Below, piece after piece: positions 1 to 7,526 of a stretch of 36,082 nt of DNA. A model generated the notes under the pieces. The model had not been told where the DNA came from and did no database searches. It was given only the letters and a program-made list of their open reading frames with translations. Position numbers and translations under genes: made by a program. Position 1 is the stretch's first letter. Every line of letters begins with the position of its first letter. Source of the DNA: JBBIQS01 sp037442205 (lineage in GTDB: Bacteria; Myxococcota; Myxococcia; Myxococcales; UBA5297). Location: positions 1 to 36,082 of the forward strand of contig JBBIQS010000081.1 of NCBI GenBank assembly GCA_037442205.1, in the 5' to 3' direction.

Positions 1-678
1 GGCGCCCTTGACCGCCTTCTTCGGATCCTTCTCCAGCTCCAGCACCGCCCCGGTCTCCTTGGCCACCTGCGCCGCCCACGACTGAAGCTCCTTGGTCGGG
101 AACAGCGATTCCGGCGCGCCGATGGTGTAGTGCATCCCCATCTTCATCGAGGCGATCAGCAGGGCGTTGGAGACGTTGTTGCGCCCGTCGCCGACGTAGA
201 CCAGCTTCTTGCCGGTCACCGTGCCGCCCAGGTGCTCCTCCATGGTTAGCAGGTCGGCGAGCGCCTGGGTCGGGTGGTCGTCGTCGGTCAGCCCGTTCCA
301 CACCGGAATCCCCGACCACCTGGCCAGCTCCTCCACCACCTTCTGCTCGAAGCCGCGGAACTGGATGCCGTCGAACATCCGCCCCAGCACCCGCGCGGTG
401 TCGGGGATCGACTCCTTCTTGCCCATCTGAATGTCGTTCTTGCCCAGGTACTCGGGGTGGGCGCCCTCGTCGTGGCAGGCGGTGGTGAACGCGCAGCGGG
501 TGCGGGTCGAGGGCTTCTCGAAGATCAGCGCCACGTTCTTGTTCGCCAGTCTCCTCGGATAGATGCCGGCGCGCTTGAGCGCCTTGAGCTCCTTGGAGAG
601 GTCGAGCAGATGGCGGATCTCCTCGGGCTTGTAGTCCTTGAGCGTCAGGAAGCTGCGGCCGGTCAGATTCATGGGCAT
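1..678 (-). CDS. argF: Ornithine carbamoyltransferase, C-terminus cut by window edge
   Basis: Catalyses carbamoyl phosphate + ornithine to citrulline in arginine synthesis (or the reverse in arginine breakdown). The frame read leftward from an ATG at 678 (a second in-frame ATG lies at 672) gives about 226 residues and runs off the left edge without a stop. The carbamoyl-phosphate motif STRTR follows IFEKP. KESIPDTARVLGRMFDGIQ and HPTQALADLLTMEEHL match the family closely along their length, and VYVGDGRNNVSNALL starts the ornithine domain. The C-terminal HCLP loop would lie outside the window. No strong ribosome binding site precedes either ATG. It lies 190 bases downstream of the COG2403 gene on the same strand, with a terminator between them, so it may have its own promoter. 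Whether it is anabolic ArgF or catabolic ArcB cannot be told from this half. Confidence 0.95.
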   Translation of the reverse strand, partial: MPMNLTGRSFLTLKDYKPEEIRHLLDLSKELKALKRAGIYPRRLANKNVALIFEKPSTRTRCAFTTACHDEGAHPEYLGKNDIQMGKKESIPDTARVLGRMFDGIQFRGFEQKVVEELARWSGIPVWNGLTDDDHPTQALADLLTMEEHLGGTVTGKKLVYVGDGRNNVSNALLIASMKMGMHYTIGAPESLFPTKELQSWAAQVAKETGAVLELEKDPKKAVKGA

Positions 679-810
679 GGGCGATCTCGTGACGGCGTCC
701 CTCGAAACCCGCGGGAGCGCCGGGAAAAGAGAGTGGAACCACACGCAGAAGCGACGTTGCTTCTACCACCATCCCCGGCCGCTGGCGCGCCGCGCGGGCC
801 GAGCTCCGGA

Positions 811-849
811 CAAAGCAAAGCCCCCTCTCCGGCGCCGCGGAGAGGGGGC
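811..849 (-). terminator. Rho-independent terminator after the COG2403 gene
   Basis: Read on the minus strand, an 11-bp perfect stem (GCCCCCTCTCC at 820-830 pairing with GGAGAGGGGGC at 839-849) is followed by CTTTGCTTTG. It begins 20 bases after the stop codon of the upstream gene and separates that gene from argF. Confidence 0.75.
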
Positions 850-868
850 CTGGCGATTCGTCAGCAGG

Positions 869-2188
869 CTAACGCTTCAGGAAACCGGCCATCGCGTCCT
901 CGAGGGTGGGCTTGCCCAGGTCCACCAGCTCGTAGCCGACGTAGGCGGTGGGCTTGTCGATCTTGATCAGCCGCGCCAGGTCGAAGGGGGTGCCGATCAG
1001 CACCACCTCGGCGTCGGACTTGTTGATGGTCTGCTCCAGCTCGGCGATCTGCTCGGCGTAGTAGCCCATCGCCGGCAACAGCCGCCCGATGTGCGGGTAC
1101 TTGGCGTAGGTCTCCTTGATCGACCCGACCGCGAACGGCCGCCCGTCGATCAGCTCCTTGGCCCCGTACTTCTCCGCCGCCACCTTGCCCGCGCCGTAGG
1201 GCATGCCGCCGTGGGTGATGGTCGGGCCGTCCTCGACCACCAGCACCTTCTTGCCCTTGATCAGCTCCGGATTCTCGCACACCACCTCCGAGGCTGCCTT
1301 GACCAGCGTCGCCTTGGGGTTGAGCGCCCGGGCATTCTTGACCACGGTCTCGATTCCCTCGGGGCTGGCGGTGTTGGCCTTGTTGATCACCAGGACGTCG
1401 GCGGCGCGGAAGTTGGCCTCGCCGGGGTGGTAGCTCAGCTCATGGCCCGGGCGCAGCGGGTCGGCCACGGTGATCCACAGGTCGGGCTTGAAGAACGGCA
1501 GGTCGTTGTTGCCGCCGTCCCAGATCACGACGTCGGCTTCCTTCTCCGCCTCGCGCAAGATGGCCTCGTAGTCCACCCCGGCGAAGACCACCGTGCCGTT
1601 CTTGATGTGCGCCTCGTACTCCTCGCGCTCCTCGATGGTGCACTCGAACTTGGAGAGGTCGGCGTAGGTGGCCAGCCGCTCGACCTTCTGCTTGGCGAGG
1701 TCGCCGTAGGGCATCGGGTGGCGCACCGCCACCGTCTTCTTGCCGGCCTTCTTCAAGAGGTTGGCGACGTAGCGGCTGGTCTGGCTCTTTCCGCAGCCGG
1801 TGCGCACCGCGCAGATGGCCACCACCGGCTTGTTGGAGGCGAGCATGGTCCGCTTGCCGCCCAGGAGCGTGAAGTCGGCCCCGACGGCGATGGCCCGGCT
1901 ACCCAGGTGCATCACCGTCTCGTGGGCCACGTCGCTGTAGGCGAAGACCACCCGGTCCACCTTCTGATCGCGGACCAGCTTCTCGAGGTCGTCCTCGGGG
2001 TAGATCGGCAGGCCCTTGGGATAGAGCGGGCCGGAGAGCTCGGGCGGATAGGTCCGCCCGGCGATCTTCGGGATCTGCGCGGCGGTGAAGCCCACGACCT
2101 CGTAGGACCGATCGCCGCGGAAGAAGACGTTGAAGTTGTGAAAGTCCCGGCCCGCCGCGCCGAGAATCAGGATCCTCTCGCGTTGCAT
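869..2188 (-). CDS. COG2403 P-loop protein, cyclic 2,3-diphosphoglycerate synthetase-like
   Basis: 439 residues, soluble, no signal peptide. The N-terminal half is Rossmann-like (RILILGAAGRDFHNFN, residues 5-20). A P-loop follows at about 128-135 (AVRTGCGKSQTSR), then WDGGNNDLPF, VADPLRPGHELSYHPGE and an NKAN motif that resembles a nucleotide-specificity loop. This layout matches the COG2403 family, often annotated as cyclic 2,3-diphosphoglycerate synthetase after the ATP-dependent enzyme of thermophilic methanogens. That activity is established for the archaeal protein only, and its assignment here is uncertain. ATG is preceded by GGAGG with a 5-base spacer. The next gene downstream is ornithine carbamoyltransferase, which suggests a link to carbamoyl phosphate or arginine metabolism; this is inference from position. 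A GTPase or other acyl-phosphate-handling role is possible. Confidence 0.75.
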   Translation of the reverse strand: MQRERILILGAAGRDFHNFNVFFRGDRSYEVVGFTAAQIPKIAGRTYPPELSGPLYPKGLPIYPEDDLEKLVRDQKVDRVVFAYSDVAHETVMHLGSRAIAVGADFTLLGGKRTMLASNKPVVAICAVRTGCGKSQTSRYVANLLKKAGKKTVAVRHPMPYGDLAKQKVERLATYADLSKFECTIEEREEYEAHIKNGTVVFAGVDYEAILREAEKEADVVIWDGGNNDLPFFKPDLWITVADPLRPGHELSYHPGEANFRAADVLVINKANTASPEGIETVVKNARALNPKATLVKAASEVVCENPELIKGKKVLVVEDGPTITHGGMPYGAGKVAAEKYGAKELIDGRPFAVGSIKETYAKYPHIGRLLPAMGYYAEQIAELEQTINKSDAEVVLIGTPFDLARLIKIDKPTAYVGYELVDLGKPTLEDAMAGFLKR

Positions 2189-2511
2189 TTGTGCCTCCGG
2201 TGAAAAACGGGTTGCCGGGAGCCCGCCTTCCAGCGAGCGCGAGCTCGAGGTGCCTGATCGCTAGCACGGTCCATTCGGCCCTTCGCTCCTCGAGCGCCCA
2301 GGAGAGCCAGGAAAGTCGGCTGCTTAGCGGATCGGGCGCGCCTGGCCCCAGAGGCCCAAGTGCTCGCCTGCCCGTTCGGCGCAGAGGGGCGGCAGATAAG
2401 GTCAAGGCGGTGCATCCGCGGACGAGGCATGCCCAAGAGGTCGCCTTGACCCTCGGGGAGGCGGGCGTATCCTCCCGGCGGCCGAGGGGGGCCTAGAGGA
2501 CAGAGGACACC
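2189..2511. other. Divergent intergenic region, COG2403 gene / malic enzyme
   Basis: 323 bases between two divergent starts. The right end holds a plausible plus-strand promoter for the malic enzyme (2446-2473). No clear -10/-35 pair was found for the minus-strand gene. Open frames crossing it look like GC-rich shadows with no family resemblance. I see no RNA gene or repeat. Confidence 0.5.
2446..2473 (+). promoter_or_regulatory. Putative sigma-70 promoter of malic enzyme
   Basis: TTGACC at 2446-2451, a 16-base spacer and TATCCT at 2468-2473, about 38 bases upstream of the GTG start. Confidence 0.5.
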
Positions 2512-4233
2512 GTGCGATCCTTCACTCTGAAAGTCGATCCGCTGACCGGCGAGGAGTTCTACGAGGTCTACTCTCGCGGGAACCAGATTCTCACCGACGC
2601 GCTGCTCAACAAGGGCTCGTCGTTCAGCGAGGAGGAGCGCAACGCGCTCGGGCTGCAGGGGCTGTTGCGGCCGGCCTGCAACGACCTCGACCACCAGATG
2701 CTGCGGGTGGTGGAGAACTACTCGCGCAAGACCACCAACCTCGAGCGCTACATCAACCTGATGTCGCTGCTCGACCGCAACGAGACGCTCTTCTACCGCT
2801 TCCTCACCGAGCACCTGCGCGAGCTACTGCCGATCGTCTACACCCCGACCGTGGGCGAGGCCTGCCTGGTGATGAGCCACATCACCCGGCGCTACCGCGG
2901 CGTCTACCTGAGCCCGGAGAACATCCAGAACATCGACGCCATCTTCCAGAGCCTGGACCGGCCGGAGATCGGACTGATGGTGGTCACCGACGGCGAGCGA
3001 ATCCTGGGCCTGGGCGACCTGGGCTCGGACGGGATGGGGATCTCGGTCGGCAAGATCAACCTGTACGTCGCCGCCGGCGGCATCCATCCGATGGTCTCGC
3101 TGCCGGTGTGCCTGGACGTGGGTACCAACAACCAGCGGCTGCTGGAGGACCCGCTGTACCTGGGCATCCGCAAGCCGCGGCTGACCGGCAAGGCCTACGA
3201 CGACTTCATCGAGCGCTTCGTCACTGGGGTGCGGCGCAACTGGCCCAACGCGCTGGTGCAGTGGGAGGACTTCGCCAAGCACAACGCCTTCCGCGTCCTG
3301 CGCAACTACCAGGACCGGCTGCTCAGCTTCAACGACGACATCCAGGGGACCGGGGCCACCGCCTGCGCCTCGCTGCTGACCGCGCGCGAGATCCGCGGGC
3401 GGCCGCTCAAGGACGAGCGGATCTGCATCGCCGGGATGGGCCAGGCCGGCCTCGGCACCGCCCACTCCATCGCCGCGGCGATGCGCGAGGAGGGGCTGAG
3501 CGAAGGGGAGATCCGGCAGCGGATCTTCGCCATCGATCAGCCGGGTCTGCTGCTGGAGAACAGCCCGGGTCTCGAGGAGCCGCAGAAGCCCTTCGCCCAG
3601 CCGCGGGACGTGGCGGCGGAGTGGACCCTGGAGCAGCCCGGGCGGATCGGCCTCTACGACGTGGTCAAGAACGCCGGGATCACCACGCTGATCGGCGTGA
3701 CCGCGGTGAAGGGGCTGTTCGACGAGAAGATCCTCGGGCAGCTGGCCAAGAACTCGGAGCGGCCGGTGGTGCTGGCGCTGTCCAATCCCACCGCGCAGTC
3801 GGAGTGCACTCCGCTGGAAGTGGTGCGGGCCACCGACGGGCGCGGGTTGATCGCCACCGGCAGCCCGTTCGATCCGGTGGAGTGGAACGGGCACAGCTAC
3901 CACGCCAGCCAGTGCAACAACCTCTACATGTTCCCGGGCGTGGGGCTGGGCGTCCTGATCGCCAAGTCGATGAAGGTGACCTACCGGATGTTCAACGCGG
4001 CCAGCAGAACGCTCAGCTCGCTGGTGACGCCCGAGCAGCGCCAGCAGGGGCTGTTGCTGCCAGGGATGGACCAGGTGCGCAAGGTGGCCGCCAAGGTGGC
4101 GTTGGCGGTGGCGATCGAGGCCCGCGAGAGTGGGCTGGGACGGCGGATGGACGACCAGGAGCTGGAGAAGGCCATCGCCAGGGCCCAGTGGGAGCCGCAC
4201 TACTACGAGTATCGGGCAGGGCGGGCGGGGTAG
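2512..4233 (+). CDS. maeA: NAD-type malic enzyme (malate dehydrogenase, oxaloacetate-decarboxylating)
   Basis: Oxidatively decarboxylates malate to pyruvate. 573 residues, the length of the large (SfcA/MaeA and eukaryote-like) malic enzyme class. The expected signatures appear in order: LPIVYTPTVGEAC with the catalytic Tyr near 110; ERILGLGDLGSDGMGISVGK with Lys near 181; WEDF near 251-254 and FNDDIQGTGA near 273-282 for the divalent metal; and a dinucleotide fold at GMGQAGLGTA (308-317). VLALSNPTAQSECTP lies in the C-terminal half. The GTG start is preceded by AGAGGA at a 5-base distance. NAD preference is inferred from subfamily. It converges on hicB with only 18 bases between stop codons and no obvious terminator there. 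Confidence 0.95.
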   Translation: MRSFTLKVDPLTGEEFYEVYSRGNQILTDALLNKGSSFSEEERNALGLQGLLRPACNDLDHQMLRVVENYSRKTTNLERYINLMSLLDRNETLFYRFLTEHLRELLPIVYTPTVGEACLVMSHITRRYRGVYLSPENIQNIDAIFQSLDRPEIGLMVVTDGERILGLGDLGSDGMGISVGKINLYVAAGGIHPMVSLPVCLDVGTNNQRLLEDPLYLGIRKPRLTGKAYDDFIERFVTGVRRNWPNALVQWEDFAKHNAFRVLRNYQDRLLSFNDDIQGTGATACASLLTAREIRGRPLKDERICIAGMGQAGLGTAHSIAAAMREEGLSEGEIRQRIFAIDQPGLLLENSPGLEEPQKPFAQPRDVAAEWTLEQPGRIGLYDVVKNAGITTLIGVTAVKGLFDEKILGQLAKNSERPVVLALSNPTAQSECTPLEVVRATDGRGLIATGSPFDPVEWNGHSYHASQCNNLYMFPGVGLGVLIAKSMKVTYRMFNAASRTLSSLVTPEQRQQGLLLPGMDQVRKVAAKVALAVAIEARESGLGRRMDDQELEKAIARAQWEPHYYEYRAGRAG

Positions 4234-4251
4234 GGCTCGCCGGCAGGGGAC

Positions 4252-4683
4252 CTAAGCCACCAGGTGCAGCTCCAACTGCGCGCCCAGTGCCCGCGCGACC
4301 CTGTCCAGCGTGTCCAGGGTCGGGTTTGAGTCCGGGTGCTCGAGCTGGGCGATCTGCTGCTGGCTGACTCCCGCGCGCTTGGCGAGCTGGGCCTGAGTCA
4401 GGCCCGCCCGGTGGCGGGTCCAGCGGAGCTCGATCTTCACCGCCAGCTTCGCCGGAACCTCGACCCACAGCAGCTTGCTCCCCCTGGGCGCCCTCGCAGT
4501 CGCCGGGGGGACGGGCGGGGCATCGCCCGCGGCCATGGTCGCCTCGAGCCAGCCCTCCAAGCACTCCTGGGCCATGGAGGCAATTTCATCCTGGGTGTCG
4601 GCCTGCGTCTGGCAGCCTGGGCAGGCGGGGAAGAGCACGACGAAGGCTCCATCTTCTTCGGCCACAGTGGCGGGATAGCGCAT
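4252..4683 (-). CDS. hicB: HicB-family antitoxin with C-terminal XRE helix-turn-helix
   Basis: 143 residues. The N-terminal part (MRYPATVAEEDGAFVVLFP, about 1-60) is the HicB partial-RNase-H-like fold that binds and blocks HicA. After a Pro/Ala-rich linker, residues 90-135 form an XRE-type helix-turn-helix (GLTQAQLAKRAGVSQQQIAQLE), the DNA-binding part that represses the operon in this family. ATG is preceded by AAAGGAGG with a 5-base spacer, and this site lies inside the 3' end of hicA, so translation is likely coupled. Gene order is toxin first, antitoxin second, the usual hicAB order. The acidic-residue context of the HicB core is intact, so the antitoxin looks functional. Confidence 0.88.
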   Translation of the reverse strand: MRYPATVAEEDGAFVVLFPACPGCQTQADTQDEIASMAQECLEGWLEATMAAGDAPPVPPATARAPRGSKLLWVEVPAKLAVKIELRWTRHRAGLTQAQLAKRAGVSQQQIAQLEHPDSNPTLDTLDRVARALGAQLELHLVA

Positions 4684-4883
4684 TGCGCCTCCTTTACTTC
4701 CAACTTGATGCCAGCCCGGCTCTCAATGCTTCTGACCAATCCCCGCCTCAGGTTCTTCTTCGGATGAGGAACGGAGACAACCCCCGGCCTACTCGAGTGC
4801 CGGAACTGGTGATGGGAACCTCTGACCCGCTCGAGCAACCAGCCGGCGGCCATGAGCGCGGCAATCACCTCTCGGGAGCTCAT
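4437..4883 (-). CDS. hicA: HicA-family mRNA interferase; frame runs into hicB
   Basis: The first 62 residues are a complete HicA: SSREVIAALMAAGW, the catalytic-histidine motif RGSHHQFRH (His24/25), VSVPHPKKN and VRSIESRAGIKLE. HicA is a double-stranded-RNA-binding-fold toxin that cleaves mRNA and is neutralised by HicB. The family normally stops right after this point. Here the frame has no stop and continues about 86 residues, overlapping hicB by 247 bases in another frame; this tail is Arg/Pro/Ser-rich and looks like a shadow frame. A TAA lies one base out of frame at 4696-4694; removal of one A from the pair at 4698-4699 would give the family-like ending K-L-E-stop. So either a one-base insertion, a sequencing indel, or a genuine extended toxin. 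No Shine-Dalgarno precedes ATG; the promoter placement suggests a leaderless message. Confidence 0.8.
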   Translation of the reverse strand: MSSREVIAALMAAGWLLERVRGSHHQFRHSSRPGVVSVPHPKKNLRRGLVRSIESRAGIKLEVKEAQCAIPPLWPKKMEPSSCSSPPAQAARRRPTPRMKLPPWPRSAWRAGSRRPWPRAMPRPSPRRLRGRPGGASCCGSRFRRSWR

Positions 4884-4890
4884 GGCTTGA

Positions 4891-4921
4891 ATTGTACAAG
4901 CTAAAGCTTGTGTCTAGACAA
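4891..4921 (-). promoter_or_regulatory. hicAB promoter overlapping nested palindromes (putative operator)
   Basis: On the minus strand TTGTCT (4921-4916) and TACAAT (4896-4891) are 19 bases apart; the spacing is long and the -35 weak. The region is packed with dyads: TTGTACAA (4892-4899), ACAAGCT-AA-AGCTTGT (4896-4911) and TGTCTAGACA (4911-4920). It sits directly upstream of the toxin ATG, where an autorepressing HicB would bind. It is more AT-rich than its surroundings. Confidence 0.5.
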
Positions 4922-4942
4922 GCCCGCCTGCAAGGGCGCTGC

Positions 4943-6256
4943 CTACCGCAGCGGCACCGAAGCCGGAAACCCCAGCGCCTCTCCCGCTCCCGCCGGCGCG
5001 GCCAGCAGCTGCGCCGGCCCGAGCTTGGGCGGCTCGGCGTGCCCCGCCGCGCTCGCTTCCTCGAGTCCCAGCAGCGCGGCTTCCAGCGCATCCTGTGCCT
5101 GCTCCCGCTTTGCGAAGCCCAGTCCCGCGTGCCGGCGCTCCACCGCCAGCGCGCCAAGCGCCGATTCCCGCGCCAGCGCCCAGAACAGGTCGGACTGAGG
5201 CGCGAACCGCTTCTCGAACCGCCAGGTCTCCAGCAGCTCGAGCCCGGCCCTGCGCGCCGATTCGAGCTGCGCCGCGGGAGCCTCCCAGCCGAAGAGCCCG
5301 TAGAGCAACCACGGCGCCGCCTTCTCCTCGGGCGTCCGGTACGTGATCGCGTACGCCCGCCCCAGCAGCCGCTCGCCCTTGAGACGATAGGCGTACTCGA
5401 TCTCCTCGCCGTCGAAGCGCACGCCGCTGGGATGGGCAAACAGCTCCTGCGCCCCTCCGCGCCAGAGAATGCTCCACTCGCCCAGCTGCTTCTCCGATCT
5501 GGCCTGCGCGCGAAAGAAGACCTTCTCCAGGACTTCGCCGCCGGGAATGTATGAGCGAATCTCCGGGCTGCGCTCGGCCGCGCTCGCCGGCTCCCTGAAG
5601 CTCGCCAGCTTGTAATGCGCGAAGGCGAAGGCGTGGTCGGGCGAACGGAGGACGGCGGCCGCCTTGGCGTAGGGCTGCGGCTCTTGGACCACGCCGCAGC
5701 TCAGCTCGCGCTCCCAGCCCTCGGGCAGCTCGGCGCTGAACGCCCCTTCACTCGGCTCATGGAAGGGGACGAAGACCAGCGGCCGGATGGCAGCCGTCGG
5801 CGCCCCCTTCTCCTCCGACGCCAACACCGCCAGCGAGCGCGCCACTTCGATCAGCTCCGCCCGCTGCCGCGCGAAGCTCTTCGCCGGCGCCGTCAGCAGC
5901 GCCACCAACCCTCGCTCGCCTGAGACGGCCACCAGCAAGAGCCCGCGCTGCGCTTCCCTCCCGCCCAGGTCGAGCAGCAGCCCATGCCCATTGGCGATCG
6001 GGCTCTCCTGGACGATCACTCCCTCGAGTTTGCGGGCCAGCGCAGTGGCCAGGTCGTTCGCCGGCCAGTCCCCGGCGCGCATCGCCAAGAGCAGCGCCCG
6101 CTGCCCGCCAGTCCCCTTGAGCGAGAGCACGGACTGCGAGACCAGCTCCGCCGTCCAGCCGCGCGGCACCGACGCCGCGTAGCCCGCCGACGGGTCCTCC
6201 ACCCGCTCCGGCCCGGGAGCGGCGGCGAGCAGCAGCGCGAGGACCGGGGCGAGCAC
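4943..6256 (-). CDS. Unrecognised exported protein
   Basis: 437 residues from a GTG at 6256, chosen because AAGGA lies 6-7 bases upstream and because it begins a hydrophobic signal segment (VLAPVLALLLAAAPG). Longer versions would overlap the end of manC by over 100 bases. There is no further membrane segment. Two parts share a similar opening, ASVPRGWTAEL (near 27-37) and FSAELPEGWEREL (near 175), as in PsbP/DUF1795-type folds; this hints at a two-domain protein but is only a resemblance. The C-terminal third is Ala/Leu/Glu-rich and probably helical. It starts 14 bases after the manC stop, so the two are likely co-transcribed. Function unknown; likely periplasmic or envelope-associated. Confidence 0.75.
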   Translation of the reverse strand: MLAPVLALLLAAAPGPERVEDPSAGYAASVPRGWTAELVSQSVLSLKGTGGQRALLLAMRAGDWPANDLATALARKLEGVIVQESPIANGHGLLLDLGGREAQRGLLLVAVSGERGLVALLTAPAKSFARQRAELIEVARSLAVLASEEKGAPTAAIRPLVFVPFHEPSEGAFSAELPEGWERELSCGVVQEPQPYAKAAAVLRSPDHAFAFAHYKLASFREPASAAERSPEIRSYIPGGEVLEKVFFRAQARSEKQLGEWSILWRGGAQELFAHPSGVRFDGEEIEYAYRLKGERLLGRAYAITYRTPEEKAAPWLLYGLFGWEAPAAQLESARRAGLELLETWRFEKRFAPQSDLFWALARESALGALAVERRHAGLGFAKREQAQDALEAALLGLEEASAAGHAEPPKLGPAQLLAAPAGAGEALGFPASVPLR

Positions 6257-6269
6257 GCGGAGATCCTTA

Positions 6270-7337
6270 CTAGAGGAAGCGGTCCAGCTTGCGGCGGGCG
6301 AGCTCGTCGACCACCTTGCGCACGTCCTGGGCCCGCTCCTTGGGGCAGACCAGCAGCGCGTCGCCGGCGTCGACCACCACCACATCCTTGAGCCCCACCA
6401 CCGCCAGCGGCCGCTCGCCGGCCAGGATCACGCTGTCCTGCACATCCACCAGCAGCGCCTGGCCGTCGACCACGTTGCCCTTGGCGTCCAGCTCCCGCAC
6501 CCCGGGCAGCGCCGGGAACGAGCCGACGTCCGACCAGCCGAAATCCGCAGGAACCATGGCGATGTTCGCCGCCTTCTCCATCACCCCGACGTCGATCGAC
6601 ACCGACGGCATCTTCGGGAACTCGCGCGCCAGCACCTGGGCGAAGTTCTTCTTGCCGATCGCCGCCTGGATCTTCTCCAGCGGCAAGACCGCCTCCGGCA
6701 GGTGCTTCTTGATCTCCTCGAGGATGCGGTCCGCGCGCAGCACGAAGATGCCGGCGTTCCACAGGTAGTCGCCCGAGGCCAGGTAGCGCTGCGCGGTCTC
6801 GAGGTTGGGCTTCTCCACGAAGCGGCGCACTTCATAGACCCCGCGCTCGCCCTTCACCGCGCTGCCCTGCTGCAGGTAGCCGAAGCCGGTTTCGGGGTGG
6901 CGCGGCTTGACGCCGATGGTCATCAGCCGCCCGGACTCGGCGGCCTTGGCCGCGGTGGCCAGCGCCGCGCGGAAGCCCTCGGGATCGGCGATGTGGTGGT
7001 CCGACGGGAGCACCAGCAGCACGCCCCGAGGATCCTTCTTGGCCACCACCGCCGCCGCCAGCCCGATGCACGGGGCGGTGTTGCGCGCGGCCGGCTCGAC
7101 CAGCAGGTTCGCCTTCGGCAGCTTGGGCAGCAGCTTGGCGATCGACTTGGCGTGGGCCTTGCCGCAGACGACGTAGGTCTTGGCGAACGAGGTCAGTGGC
7201 AGCACGCGCTTGGCGGCCTGGACGATGAGCGGCTCGTCGCCCGAGAGGGCCAACAGCTGCTTGGGCCGGTTGCGCCGCGACAGCGGCCAGAAGCGAGTCC
7301 CGGAACCGCCTGCCATCACCACTGGATAGATCGCCAC
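6270..7337 (-). CDS. manC: Mannose-1-phosphate guanylyltransferase
   Basis: Makes GDP-mannose from mannose-1-phosphate and GTP for polysaccharide or glycoprotein synthesis. 355 residues, the size of the single-domain enzyme without a fused isomerase. The nucleotidyltransferase signature GGSGTRFWPLSRRNRPKQ is near residues 10-27. LLVLPSDHHI holds the metal and sugar-nucleotide Asp, and FVEKPN and YLWNAGIFV follow as in the family. The C-terminal part contains DVGVMEKA and FGWSDVGS. GTG at 7337 is chosen since AGGAGG lies 8 bases upstream and because the protein then begins just before the motif. It belongs with GalU and GlgC in this window as a third sugar-phosphate nucleotidyltransferase. Confidence 0.93.
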   Translation of the reverse strand: MAIYPVVMAGGSGTRFWPLSRRNRPKQLLALSGDEPLIVQAAKRVLPLTSFAKTYVVCGKAHAKSIAKLLPKLPKANLLVEPAARNTAPCIGLAAAVVAKKDPRGVLLVLPSDHHIADPEGFRAALATAAKAAESGRLMTIGVKPRHPETGFGYLQQGSAVKGERGVYEVRRFVEKPNLETAQRYLASGDYLWNAGIFVLRADRILEEIKKHLPEAVLPLEKIQAAIGKKNFAQVLAREFPKMPSVSIDVGVMEKAANIAMVPADFGWSDVGSFPALPGVRELDAKGNVVDGQALLVDVQDSVILAGERPLAVVGLKDVVVVDAGDALLVCPKERAQDVRKVVDELARRKLDRFL

Positions 7338-7421
7338 GCCGTCTTCCTCCTGGCTCGGCCGCGCGAAATGCCCGCTCGAGCGGCCGGGGACTATAGCCAA
7401 GAATGAAAGGGAGCGTCGCGG

Positions 7422-7460
7422 TCCGTTCGCTCGCCTTCGACTTCGCTCGGGCCGAACGGA
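7422..7460. repeat. Palindromic intergenic element
   Basis: TCCGTTCG (7422-7429) and CGAACGGA (7453-7460) form an 8-bp perfect inverted repeat around a TTCGACTTCGCTCGGG-type core. A related but degenerate segment (CCTCGACCGCGCTCGGG) follows at about 7486-7502. This resembles dispersed palindromic intergenic repeats. It lies between the Nudix gene and manC, and may also act as a terminator for the former. Only one clear copy is in this window. Confidence 0.4.
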
Positions 7461-7526
7461 GGCGTGCTCGGCGCCTCGCGCCCCTCGACCGCGCTCGGGT
7501 TGACCGGGGGCAGGCTTCAGCGCAGT

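Noticed and set aside
638..2203. 521-residue plus-strand frame opposite the COG2403 gene
   Set aside because: Its composition (runs of Val, Gly, Asp, Leu and His with no motif) is typical of an antisense shadow of a GC-rich gene, and the minus-strand protein has clear family motifs.
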